NCBI GenBank assembly: GCA_036940085.1
Contig: JALLBK010000686.1
Location: 1-21,821 of the forward strand
DNA from: Discostella pseudostelligera
Lineage: Eukaryota; Bacillariophyta; Thalassiosirophyceae; Thalassiosirales; Thalassiosiraceae
DNA: 21,821 nucleotides
Direction of reading: 5' to 3'
Part shown: piece after piece, positions 9,587-18,040 of the stretch
Position numbering within the stretch: the stretch's first letter is position 1
Layout: the number at the start of each line of letters is the position of its first letter
The notes under the pieces: model-generated
Databases searched by the model: none
Told to the model about the DNA's origin: nothing
The model's input: only the letters and a program-made list of their open reading frames with translations
Made by a program: the position numbers and the translations under genes

Positions 9587-10741
9587 CTACTGCCATCCGC
9601 CTCTCCATGCATCAGATTGGGTCTTTACGGTCACATGCGTAATCTCGACATTGGCATCGCCGATATCACCGCCCTTTCCTCCTTTGCTACTGCTTACAGT
9701 ACCGTTGGATCCACTTGACTTAGAACTTTTGCTACTGCTTGCAGTACCGTTGGATCCGCTTGACTTAGAACTTTTGCTGCTGGAGCCGGCTACTGCTGAT
9801 TCAACCTGTGCGCTTCCATACCAACTATTCGAGGTGGCAGCACTCTCCACATCATCCGACTTGGAACTTTTGCTGCTGGAGCCAGCCACTGATGATACAA
9901 CCTGCGCGCTTCCATACCAACCATTCGAGGTGGCGACGCTCTCCAAACCAACCGACTTTGAACTTTTGATAGAACCCACAGTTCCAACAGAGGAGACTCC
10001 ACTTTTGCTTGATTTGCCACTGACGCTGTTACCTTCGATACTCTGCGCACTACCATACCATCCGTTAGCGTCCAAGACATCATTCTCGTTGTATGTGATT
10101 GTGTGTACACTTCCAGACCAGCCATTGGAGATGACAACATTCTCTGCATCACTACCTGCGGACTTGGCGCTCTTGCTCGAACCATTGGAGAAACCCTTGA
10201 AACTCTTTGCGGAGGATGCAGTTGTAATACCCTCCGAACCGTACTCAGCCTTAGAGCTCTTTGAGGAGCCTCCTTGGCCTACGCCACTATTCGAGTTAAA
10301 GGTAGCAGTTGTACTCTTGTATCCATCACCAACCCAATCGATATCTGAAGTGAACTCTGTCTCTTCTATACCAGCCACCTCTGCAATAAGGTATGTGGGA
10401 TGATTTGTTGGTGAACCTGTCGCCACCTCTTCGACAGTAGACTCGCATTTGCTCTGATTAACCTTTGACGTTTCATCAACAAGTGTTTCCCCATTGTAAA
10501 TGGAAGTTACCTCAACACAGACAATGACACAAACCGGAGGATTGCCTTCAATAACCTCCTCGCACTCGGTTTGTGTATCGGATACAAAATGTGAGTTGGA
10601 TAGGCCACCACCGTAAGAGAGTTTACGTTGCTCATCATTGCGTCGTAAGTTCGTTGAACGTTCCGTCGCTTGGATGGTAGTGGTGGTGAGGCTGGTAGTA
10701 AGTGCTAAGAGTGTAGCGGCGCTTGCGATGTAGTTGACCAT
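9587..10741 (-). CDS. Secreted silaffin/cingulin-like protein with KxxK and WYGSAQ repeats
   Basis: From the ATG at 10741 the protein has 384 residues. A signal peptide (about 1-25, ending TTTIQA) is followed by RKL at 39-41, an RxL tripeptide like those cleaved in silaffins and cingulins. Residues about 55-110 hold five Cys. The rest alternates two elements. Lys/Ser blocks contain six KSSK plus KSAK, KSFK and KGGK. Aromatic blocks are NGWSGS (W208), WYGSAQ at W228 and W275, and WYGSAQ again at W307. Cingulins are defined by Lys-rich KxxK domains alternating with Trp- or Tyr-rich domains, and silaffin KxxK lysines carry polyamines. The architecture therefore supports a silica-matrix role, inferred because these proteins have little alignable sequence. 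The frame extends upstream to 10894, but the signal peptide and CAACAATGG context favour 10741. The region is highly repetitive, so shadow frames exist on the plus strand. Confidence 0.8.
   Translation of the reverse strand: MVNYIASAATLLALTTSLTTTTIQATERSTNLRRNDEQRKLSYGGGLSNSHFVSDTQTECEEVIEGNPPVCVIVCVEVTSIYNGETLVDETSKVNQSKCESTVEEVATGSPTNHPTYLIAEVAGIEETEFTSDIDWVGDGYKSTTATFNSNSGVGQGGSSKSSKAEYGSEGITTASSAKSFKGFSNGSSKSAKSAGSDAENVVISNGWSGSVHTITYNENDVLDANGWYGSAQSIEGNSVSGKSSKSGVSSVGTVGSIKSSKSVGLESVATSNGWYGSAQVVSSVAGSSSKSSKSDDVESAATSNSWYGSAQVESAVAGSSSKSSKSSGSNGTASSSKSSKSSGSNGTVSSSKGGKGGDIGDANVEITHVTVKTQSDAWRGGWQ
9698..9785 (-). repeat. 45-bp tandem repeat encoding a 15-residue Lys/Ser/Gly unit
   Basis: A 45-base unit (15 codons, core SSKSSKSSGSNG) occurs in two adjacent copies with only a few substitutions, the second merging into the next KSSK block. 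A larger unit of about 96 bases, covering ATSN[GS]WYGSAQ plus SSSKSSKS, is duplicated just upstream in the gene at about 9780-9960. The near identity indicates recent in-frame expansion. Confidence 0.75.
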
Positions 10742-11319
10742 TGTTGCGATAGATAAGGTCTTTGACGAAATAAAAATGTTGTAGTTGTTGGCACAGATCG
10801 TTGAAGGGAATTGCACAAAGTCTTGCTGTGAGATGATGTTGTTATCCAGAAGATTGGGATTTGGATTTTGTGAGATGAGATACAATGATGCCAATGCATC
10901 ATCGTTGTCATCGGCTGTTGGCCGACACCCCCAATATCCTCAAACATGTCCATGATGCACATAAAGATGAATTTGAATGAGAAGCGAATGCGAAGACCGG
11001 CATAAAATATTAGTTCACGACAAGATCGGAAGTGGGATCGATTGTCTTTGGATGCATTCTATTTGATTGCGTGGGAAAAGATGTTGGGGCACTTGGAGTC
11101 GGGAGAGAGTGTAAACGGAAAAGGTGAAGGTGGCGGCCATGGCCAAGAGGAAAGGGCGGAGAAGGATGAAGTTGATGTGTACGATGCGATGCCGTCGATG
11201 CCGATGTGCGTGAGGCTTGAGCGAGCGAGGCTTGGGCTTGGGTTCGGGAAAATACATCGCGCTACGGTGAACGGAAAGATCTGAAAAGATATTACTAAAT
11301 CCTACGTGAGCGATATCTA

Positions 11320-11365
11320 TTTCCCGCCATTACCAATTTCCCGCCAGAATATTGTCTCTCCCGCC
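11320..11365 (+). promoter_or_regulatory. Three E2F-like sites
   Basis: TTTCCCGCC occurs at 11320-11328 and 11337-11345, and TCTCCCGCC followed by AAA at 11357-11365. All three are in the same orientation within 46 bases. They match the E2F/DP consensus that drives S-phase genes in plants, animals and algae. They lie about 580-625 bases upstream of the silaffin-like gene, which would be their nearest target. Function is inferred from clustering. Confidence 0.45.
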
Positions 11366-11382
11366 AAATTGGAGGTGATGTT

Positions 11383-11489
11383 GTGACTCGTGGCATTCAA
11401 CGACTGTCACGACGCCCCCACGTGGAGGTGAAGTGACACGTGGCATTCTACGGCAACCTGGCCTGGAAGTGAAGTGACACGAGGCATTC
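11383..11489 (+). repeat. Three direct repeats of a G-box-like element
   Basis: A 16-base element of consensus GTGACACGTGGCATTC occurs at 11383-11398 (GTGACTCG variant), 11433-11448 (exact) and 11474-11489 (CGAGG variant), spaced 50 and 41 bases. Copies two and three are preceded by GTGAA. A further CACGTG is at 11419-11424. The core resembles bZIP sites of the ACGTGGCA type. It probably belongs to the promoter of the silaffin-like gene. Confidence 0.5.
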
Positions 11490-11666
11490 GATTGCAAAGT
11501 CAAAGTGGCAAGGTAAATGAAATGATTCTGACAATATTATAATCACGGTTTTGTTCCATTATTGAATCATTGCTTCCTACTATCTAACTCCTACGTGAGA
11601 AATTAGTCATGATAATATCCTCCTTCTTCTATCTCCCAATGGTACGATATCAATATCAATATCAAT

Positions 11667-12377
11667 TTACAATCCACCCGTACTCGATCCAATCAGTAAA
11701 CCAAGACAAAACAACACCATCCCCGCCATCACCACCAATAATTTCCCCCCCTCTTCATACGTGGGTGTTAATACAATCATACCCTCTTTCTTATCATCAA
11801 TTGTCCATTGTAATGTCGCTTCACCATTTACTTCGATTAATGTACCAGGATATATTCGTACATTGTTCATAGTTTGAACTTGTCCACCAGGATCATCATT
11901 GTTGTAATAGGTTATGGAGAGTCGGCCAGATCCAGAGAGAATGTAGCGTGTGGCAATTTGACCTTCGATAATGGATTCATTCCAATTGGATGAATGGAAT
12001 TGTTGGGGCCATTGTTGTATACCGAGGGATATGGATTCAGTAGGTGTGGGGAAGGAGATTTCGACGGCTGGTTCGGATGCGATGTTTTTATAATTGTTAG
12101 TGTCAGTTTTGGCAAAGAGTGGTTGTATGTTTGATGTGGTAGAAAAAGGAGAGCATGATGATGGTGGTTTTGTAGATATTGGATTTGACAATTGGGAACG
12201 ATTTTGACGATGAAGAGTATTTGTCGACGACAGTGACGGTGACGGCAGATGTAAAGGTTGTTGTTGTTGTTGGAGATTACGATGAAATGGGAGATGAAAT
12301 GCATGCGCTGTTGGCTGTACTGTCGTAGTCCATGACACCGCCGCTACTGCAACAATTATTGCGAGGGTGTTGCTCAT
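11667..12377 (-). CDS. Plastid-targeted protein with C-terminal membrane segment, unknown function
   Basis: The 236-residue protein has a signal peptide (about 1-26, ending TAHA) followed by Phe27 and a Ser/Thr/Pro/Gln-rich, Arg-containing transit-like stretch to about 90. This matches the bipartite ASAF-type leader used for import into diatom plastids. The mature part (about 100-210) is a soluble, probably beta-rich domain with TRYILSGSGRLSI, NVRIYPGTLIEV and GEGMIVLTPTYEEGG-like features. A single hydrophobic helix at about 212-231 closes the protein, so the domain may be tail-anchored to a thylakoid or envelope membrane. I do not recognise the family. It is head to head with the sphingosine kinase gene, 249 bases apart, suggesting a shared promoter. 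The ATG at 12375-12377 is fixed by the leader. No intron is seen. Confidence 0.8.
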   Translation of the reverse strand: MSNTLAIIVAVAAVSWTTTVQPTAHAFHLPFHRNLQQQQQPLHLPSPSLSSTNTLHRQNRSQLSNPISTKPPSSCSPFSTTSNIQPLFAKTDTNNYKNIASEPAVEISFPTPTESISLGIQQWPQQFHSSNWNESIIEGQIATRYILSGSGRLSITYYNNDDPGGQVQTMNNVRIYPGTLIEVNGEATLQWTIDDKKEGMIVLTPTYEEGGKLLVVMAGMVLFCLGLLIGSSTGGL

Positions 12378-12610
12378 GATGATGGGTACTAGCGACTATC
12401 GTAGGACGAACCCGGCGGTGGCGCGGTGTTGGTGTTGTATCGTAGGTCGGAGTTTGGAGAGAGAAAGAGTATCGTACTCTAGGTACTCCTACATATCTGG
12501 AATCTGGAAGACGGACTGACGGCCTCGATGCCATCGCAGGACAGACGGTCTCCATTCATACCTGCAACTACTACCAAGGTCACCTAGATACCATACGAGA
12601 TATCCACTCG

Positions 12611-12796
12611 ATGCCGGCCGGAGGAGATGACAATGACCATGGCGACGACGGCGACGGATCTTCCTCCTACATCACCAACAATACCACCATGCGCCTGGCC
12701 CCTCGCCGCGGCATCTCGTATTCGTGTCAAGCTAGTCCAACAAGAAGAACAGCTGCAACGGTGGCGGCAACGACGACGAGGGCGAAATGCGCATGA
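12611..12796 (+). other. Overlapping upstream open reading frame at the sphingosine kinase start
   Basis: An ATG at 12611 opens a 61-codon frame that overlaps the sphingosine kinase start at 12627 in another frame. Its peptide has no recognisable features. If the mRNA leader includes it, it could limit translation of the kinase or force leaky scanning. Whether it is in the transcript is unknown. Confidence 0.35.
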
Positions 12797-15171
12797 TGTC
12801 GATCCAACAGTGGCAGCTGCAGCGGCGGCGGCAGCAGATGGTGGAGACGACGACAGTGCTACTTATTGTCGATTTTTCTACGATTCCAAATCGGGGGCCA
12901 TCGTTCTCATCCCCATCAACGATGACGATGATGATGAGCAGCAAAAGCAAAAGCGAAAGCAAAAGCAGCGGGTAGTGTACGATGATAATGACGACATTTC
13001 TATTCTCGAGCAAGAACCCAGCTATCTGAGTTATATTACTACACTTAACGCCATGATTGCGGCAGACGACAGTGGAGATGGAAACACATATGATTATGAC
13101 AACAATGACAATGCCGATGATGCAAAGAGAATCGTCAGTATTGTGGATTCATTCCATCCCAAGGATGTCATTGGAGCAAATCTATCATTCGACACTATTG
13201 AAAATGACAAAGATAATTCTACTGCTTCGTCTGCTGCCAATGTCACTGCCAGCATCAACATCTACCAATATCCCAAATTGAACAACAACAAGAAACGAGA
13301 GCCATATCATAAGCAATACCTACTTGATCCAATATGTTGTATGGATTTTGCCGATGTTAGAGTGATCATTCAGGCCATTCAGAAGTTATCACAGCCCAGA
13401 AGCAGTAGTAGCAGCAACAACAACAAGCAACAACGAAGTGACGACAATGCTGCCCTTCCTTCAGCACCACCTTCAGCTACTCCATCGATATCGACATCAT
13501 CACATTCATCATCACATTCATCATCACAGGCATCACCCCCTCCTCATCCAACTACCACTGCAACCTCAACTCCCATCCTAACTCCAATGAAATGTCTCAT
13601 CATACTCAATCCCTACAGTGGTGGAGGTGGACCAAACTCCAAAAACGGTGCCAAGAATGTCTATACTACCATTGTCAAACAAATGTTGTTGGAATCAATG
13701 AATGTAGTAGAGTTTGATACATTGGTGACACAACGGGCGGGACATGCCAGAGAGAGAATGAGGATGATTGGTAAGGGGAAGGAAGAAGAAGATGGAGGGG
13801 GGCGGCAAATGATGGACCAGGTGGAGAGGGAGGAAGTGGACGACGACGACAAGGAGGAGGAGGATGCGTCCACCCTCAATACCGACACCGAAACCAAGGA
13901 CATTTCGCACTACAATGCCATTCTTGCCATGGGAGGGGATGGTATTCTCTTTGAGATATTGCAGGGGATACATGCCCGTTCCGACGAAGCTGCCATTTTC
14001 TCAAAGTTGAAATTTGCAATTTTGCCCTGTGGCACATATAATGGTCTTGCTACGAGTATATTGCATTGGAGTTGTATATCCTCTTCCTCGTCCGATAATG
14101 CTGCGAATGAAGATGCGAATGATGTGGAGGAGGAGAATGTCAAAGCGGATCCGTGGGATTATCTCGAGATGATGTTTCATGTATGTAAGGGATATACGTC
14201 GACTTTGGACATTGCTTCGTATCGAGTGCTACGTCCTGCGAACACGACTACTTCTATTACTGATGTCGAAGATGCCAATTCGAATGTAATCGGAGACAAC
14301 ACTGCCGCATCCTCTGCCATCATTACCAACGTCACCGCCACGAAAAACATCGCATCGAACTCGAGCATCATCAACAATCCCGAAAATGACAACAACGTAG
14401 TATCCTCATCCTACCTCTCCTTCCTCACCTACGCATGGGGTCTCATTGCCGATTGTGACTATGAATCGGAGTGTCTTCGATGGTTGGGACATGTCCGGTC
14501 TGATATTTGGGCATTGTATCGTGGTATATTGTGTAGAAAACGATATCGTGGTAGATTTTCCTACCTTCCACCATCACCGTCGTCGAGTAATAGTGACGGG
14601 GAGAAGACGAAGAGCACAATGGAGAGGAGCGCTCAGGAAGAGACGGTAGTCCTGCCGATATTGGGAGAACCATTACCCAAGGGATGGGTAACCTATGATT
14701 GTGACGACTTCCTTGTCTTTTGGGTATGCAATACCACCCATGCGGCTCATAATATGCATACATGCTCTGTTGCCAAAATGAATGATGGTTTATTCCATGT
14801 ATTGATTGTCAGGTAAGTGCTGAACACTTAATGTGGATCGCTGTCGTGTCTGTTGTTCCATGTTCACTAGAGATTGTTCCTTTTCTTTGCAACTGTCTTC
14901 CCACCACCACACCACCAAAAACAGATCCTCGTGCTCTCGGCTACGACTGCTATTGATGCTCCTCCACTTGGATTCGGGTGGACATATGGAATATCCCGGA
15001 CTGGAATACGTCCCTTGCCTAGCCTATCAGTTCGAACCACTGTCGGATGTTAGTTACAATGTATTGGATGGTGAATTACTCGAAGATGGGACGGTACAAG
15101 CTTGCTTCATGCCCGGTGGAGCGCAGTTCTTTGTTGGGGAAGGTGTTGGCAGTAGTAGTAGTACTTTGTAA
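12627..15171 (+). CDS. Sphingosine kinase / diacylglycerol kinase-like lipid kinase, two exons
   Basis: The enzyme is expected to phosphorylate sphingoid bases with ATP to give sphingoid-base 1-phosphates. Exons 12627-14812 and 14925-15171 flank a 112-nt GTAAGT...ACAG intron that splits an Arg codon, giving 810 residues. Residues about 75-255 look like the split PH-like N-domain of sphingosine kinases. The DAGK-type catalytic domain starts near 321 (MKCLIILNPYSGGGG), with MGGDGILFEILQG at 435-447 and PCGTYNGLA at 467-475. SFLTYAWGLIAD, RYRGRFSYLP and NDGLFHVLIVR follow in the order seen in animal and plant sphingosine kinases. Exon 2 aligns without gaps to their C-terminus (VRxxxSR...GGHMEY, then FEP...DGE). 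The usual GSGN is GTYN here, and acidic or Ser/Asn low-complexity insertions enlarge the protein. The start is less certain because an out-of-frame ATG lies at 12611. Confidence 0.9.
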
Positions 15172-15907
15172 GTGTGGAATGGATTGGAGTAGTAATCTAC
15201 GACAAAAGAACAATAAGCAAAAACCCAGGACAATTGGTATGGAACAAAGAGTAGCACTGGTAAGACAGTCAAAGGTACATCACTGGTACATGTTTTTCTC
15301 CACACTGCGACTTGCATTTGCATGCAACAAACGGAGCACATCATTATTGATGTTGAGACATCGAGCAAGTTCGTTCAACCGCTGCTCCTTTCTCATGCAC
15401 TACTATCCTCTTCGATCATTCTGCCCTTTGTCTCTAATTGGTAGCAGTGGAATTCGTCCCTCGTCGTCAACAACCAAAACAACAACATCATCATTCGGAG
15501 ATCGATGCCACGATGGAATCTCATTCGGAAACCAATGTCCACGTGGAACGTCGTCCGGTGGCATTGTACGTACAATAGGTAGGTACAAATAATGCATTTC
15601 TACAAATGGCTCGTACCAGTTCCACTGTGAGGAATGACTTCAAGATCTTCATACAAGTCCACATACGATGGTAGGACTTCATAAAACTTGAATTCAAATT
15701 TTGATTCAAAATTTGACTCCAACGCATGCATGCCGATGACATGAATCGGCTCCGACACCAACTCAGAACCCACAACATCACTCATCAAAACCACCAGCCT
15801 CCTCCCAAACACAATTGATCCGAATAACACCCACTCGATTCGACATCGCAATCTAATCAATAAGATCATAACAAGAGCTAACACTAACGCAACATCGAAC
15901 ATTGAAA
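15172..15907. other. Intergenic region before the left KxxK paralogue
   Basis: Several overlapping short frames occur on both strands, none with recognisable features or consistent codon use. The left part probably holds the sphingosine kinase 3' UTR, the right part the promoter and A-rich leader (about 15840-15907) of the gene at 15908. A 23-base palindrome is listed separately. Confidence 0.5.
15694..15716. repeat. 23-base perfect palindrome
   Basis: Two 11-base arms (TCAAATTTTGA and its reverse complement) flank a single central base. It lies about 190-215 bases upstream of the gene at 15908. It could be a dimeric factor site or simply chance in A/T-rich DNA. Confidence 0.6.
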
Positions 15908-18040
15908 ATGGTGGCTGATTTCCATCTACTTCGCGATCCGCGCTTCATCAAGGCCGCTGTCATTAGTACCGCAGTCATTGCCGTTTCGGTAGGTGTCGGG
16001 CTCACCGTCGTAGGCACGCGGACGGCTCCTGTATCCAGCGCACAGGTCAATGGTGGCAGTGGAATCGAAGCTGACTCCAAAAATGGTGCCGCCAACAATC
16101 AAGGCATCTCGAGTTACTTGGCAAATTCGGATGGCGATCATTTGGACACCATCGATGAAATTGTTGATTCATCCGATGGAACGACCAACGGAGAAACGAT
16201 CAATGGATATTCTCTGTACGGCGTATACCGTGATAGTGATGCTAGCGATAGCGAAGGCGATGCCAAACCAGTGAAGACTGTCAAATGCGGAGGCGCAGTA
16301 GTTAGCAGTGAAGAATTCTCGAGCAAGTCTGACAAGGAATCTGGTAGGCGTACCAGACGCCTGGGGTGGTCTGGCCCCGGGTGGGGTCAACCGATTGTAA
16401 GTACAGGTTCGGGCTCGGGCACTGCCGCATCCAGTGCGAAGTCTGAAAAAAGTGAGATTGCTAGTTCCGGTGCAAAGTCTGAAAAGACTGAGATTGCCAG
16501 CTCCGGGGCGAAGAGTGAAAAGACTGAGATTGCCAGCTCTGGTGCGAAGAGTGAAAAGACTGAGATTTCCAGCTCCGGTGCGAAGAGTGAAAAGACTGAG
16601 ATTTCCAGCACCACGTCTAGTTCAAAGAGTGAAAAGATAGTAGATGTATCAGAAGACGCAAGCTCGTGGGGTGCTGGTGCTGGTGACATTGCGCCCAGTG
16701 AGGACGAATCTTCGTCGTGGGGCGCAACTGCCACCTTGGATGTCGACTGTGAAACTGAAAATGTGGTAATTGTTGCAAGCAGTGGAGTTTCATCCAAGTC
16801 CTCGAAGACAAAATCTGCCAAGGTAAAACAGAACTCCTCGGCTAAAATCACGTCAACTTTTGTTTCCAGTGCGTGGGAAAGGAGCCCAACGACCGCTTCA
16901 AATGTGTGGGGAAGCAGCCCAGTAACAATTGAATCAACAACTTCGCCAGCGCCATCGGCACCCTCGACGTCCAGCGAACCATCGACGTCCTCTAAGCCAT
17001 CGACGTCCTCTAAGCCAGCTATGATTCAATTCGAGAGTCTTCCTCCTATTGTTGAGCCCACCACCGCTGCTCCTACGCCCTGCACTGGTCGTGTGTGGTA
17101 CTATAATGAAGAGAAAGAAAAGTGCATCAATGACGGGGAAAATGGAACTGAATGTGGTATTTATGAGAGCATGCTAAAATGTTGCGAGATGGAGGTTGGA
17201 GTGAATATTGTATGTCCATACGAAGATGTCTGTTTCACTGAGTCCCCGACCAAGGTACCGACGCCCAAGCCCACTACCCTCGCACCTGTTCGACCTGAGG
17301 TTATCACGGTAGAACCAACCACATCCCCGATCACTTCAGAACCCACTTCTGCTGCTCCAACTTCCGAGGCTACTGTTCCTGAGATTGCCACGGAGTCGCC
17401 GACCACAGCAGCACCAAACACTTCAGAACCCACTTCTGCCGCGCCGACTGCTCCTGAGGTTGTAACTGAGTCGCCAACCTCAGCAGCACCAATCACTTCA
17501 GAACCTACTTCCGCCGCACCCACATCTGGCACGCCTACTATTATTGAGTTTATCACAGAAGCGCCTTCCACTGCAGCTCCAGACACAGCCGAGCCTACTT
17601 CCGCCGCACCCACTTCTGGCACGCCTACTGTTCCTGAGGTTTTCACAGTAGAACCTACCACAGCAGCACCAGTAACATTAGAGCCTACTTCCGCTGCACC
17701 CACTTCTGGCACGCCTACTGTACCTGAGATTATCACAGCGGAACCAAGTCTGGCTCCTACGCCATGTGAAGGTCGCAAATGGTACGCACTAAGTACCCAG
17801 AGGTTATTCCAGTGTACCAACGGATATGATATTCCAGTAGAAGCAGTCGATTTCACTTTCTTTAATACAATGTCGGAGTGCTGTGATGAAATGTTTGGTG
17901 TGGGTGCAGACTGCGATTTCAAGGATGTATGTGTTGAGGCGGCGGAGACGGTGTCCCCGACGCCGATGCCATCTTTTGGAAGTACACCGACAGTTTCGAA
18001 AGAAACAACAGGTCCTCCTACGTTATCGAGACAGTCTTGA
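15908..18040 (+). CDS. Anchored cell-surface protein with KSEK repeats, PT-rich arrays and two six-Cys modules (left paralogue)
   Basis: From the ATG at 15908 the protein has 710 residues. A short basic N-terminus (LLRDPRFIK) precedes a hydrophobic segment at about 14-36, suggesting a type II signal-anchor. An RRL site lies at 150-152, followed by Trp-rich GWSGPGWG. Residues about 174-245 are a tandem array of ASSGAKSEKTEI units with KSEK (KxxK) lysines. Residues about 294-364 are the block identical to the paralogue at 18606-21630. A six-Cys module follows (about 390-440; CxGRxWY, CxND, CC, C, DVC). Then come five 25-30-residue EPTSAAPT units (about 478-616), a second module (about 617-677), and a tail ending PSFGSTPTVSKETTGPPT. 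KxxK plus RxL resembles silaffins and cingulins, but the anchor and Cys modules do not. A cell-wall or silica-associated role is inferred. No intron is needed; the open frame could begin at a TTG six bases earlier, but ATG is preferred. Confidence 0.82.
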   Translation: MVADFHLLRDPRFIKAAVISTAVIAVSVGVGLTVVGTRTAPVSSAQVNGGSGIEADSKNGAANNQGISSYLANSDGDHLDTIDEIVDSSDGTTNGETINGYSLYGVYRDSDASDSEGDAKPVKTVKCGGAVVSSEEFSSKSDKESGRRTRRLGWSGPGWGQPIVSTGSGSGTAASSAKSEKSEIASSGAKSEKTEIASSGAKSEKTEIASSGAKSEKTEISSSGAKSEKTEISSTTSSSKSEKIVDVSEDASSWGAGAGDIAPSEDESSSWGATATLDVDCETENVVIVASSGVSSKSSKTKSAKVKQNSSAKITSTFVSSAWERSPTTASNVWGSSPVTIESTTSPAPSAPSTSSEPSTSSKPSTSSKPAMIQFESLPPIVEPTTAAPTPCTGRVWYYNEEKEKCINDGENGTECGIYESMLKCCEMEVGVNIVCPYEDVCFTESPTKVPTPKPTTLAPVRPEVITVEPTTSPITSEPTSAAPTSEATVPEIATESPTTAAPNTSEPTSAAPTAPEVVTESPTSAAPITSEPTSAAPTSGTPTIIEFITEAPSTAAPDTAEPTSAAPTSGTPTVPEVFTVEPTTAAPVTLEPTSAAPTSGTPTVPEIITAEPSLAPTPCEGRKWYALSTQRLFQCTNGYDIPVEAVDFTFFNTMSECCDEMFGVGADCDFKDVCVEAAETVSPTPMPSFGSTPTVSKETTGPPTLSRQS
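16427..16639 (+). repeat. 36-bp tandem repeat encoding the 12-residue KSEK unit
   Basis: One 33-base unit is followed by four 36-base units at 16460-16603 and a diverged sixth unit. The middle units are nearly identical in DNA. Each encodes ASSGAKSEKTEI or a close variant and so adds one KxxK pair. The right paralogue has KAEK and KSEK pairs but no such tandem array. Confidence 0.85.
16788..16999 (+). repeat. 212-bp exact inverted repeat, left copy
   Basis: Every base of 16788-16999 matches the reverse complement of 20758-20969. The block encodes the Lys-rich segment SSKSSKTKSAKVK, the AWERSPTTASNVWG segment and the Ser/Pro-rich stretch. Similarity continues more loosely to about 17135 after an 18-base in-frame insertion (17000-17017) in this copy. 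Confidence 0.97.
17339..17755 (+). repeat. Pro/Thr-rich repeat array (about 75-90 bp units)
   Basis: Five units begin EPTSAAPT and run 25-30 residues. The third to fifth share TSGTPT followed by a hydrophobic pair and IT/FT. This mucin-like stalk is a probable O-glycosylation region separating the two Cys modules. A matching array is in the right paralogue at about 20090-20445. Confidence 0.8.

Larger units (their letters stand above)
10742..11666. other. Intergenic region upstream of the silaffin-like gene
   Basis: The open frames here (11015-11284 on both strands) overlap each other and show no recognisable protein features. The region contains the 5' leader and promoter of the silaffin-like gene and the 3' end of the plastid membrane protein gene. 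A dense group of E2F-like and G-box-like repeats lies at 11320-11489, listed separately. Confidence 0.5.

Noticed and set aside
9651..10403. 250-codon plus-strand open frame opposite the silaffin-like gene
   Set aside because: Its Leu/Pro-rich repeats are the antisense of the KSSK and WYGSAQ repeats; it lacks its own start context and family features.
10742..10894. 51-residue upstream extension of the silaffin-like protein
   Set aside because: It would bury a clear signal peptide inside the protein; the internal ATG at 10741 has a better context.
16823..16869. Possible 47-nt GTAAAA...TTTCCAG intron in the block shared by both paralogues
   Set aside because: It has donor- and acceptor-like ends, but removing 47 nt shifts the frame and destroys the long conserved downstream protein in both genes.
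17161..17922. 253-codon antisense frame opposite the PT-rich array
   Set aside because: Its Gly/Val/Ala repeats mirror the Pro/Thr codons of the real gene; similar antisense frames occur opposite the right paralogue.
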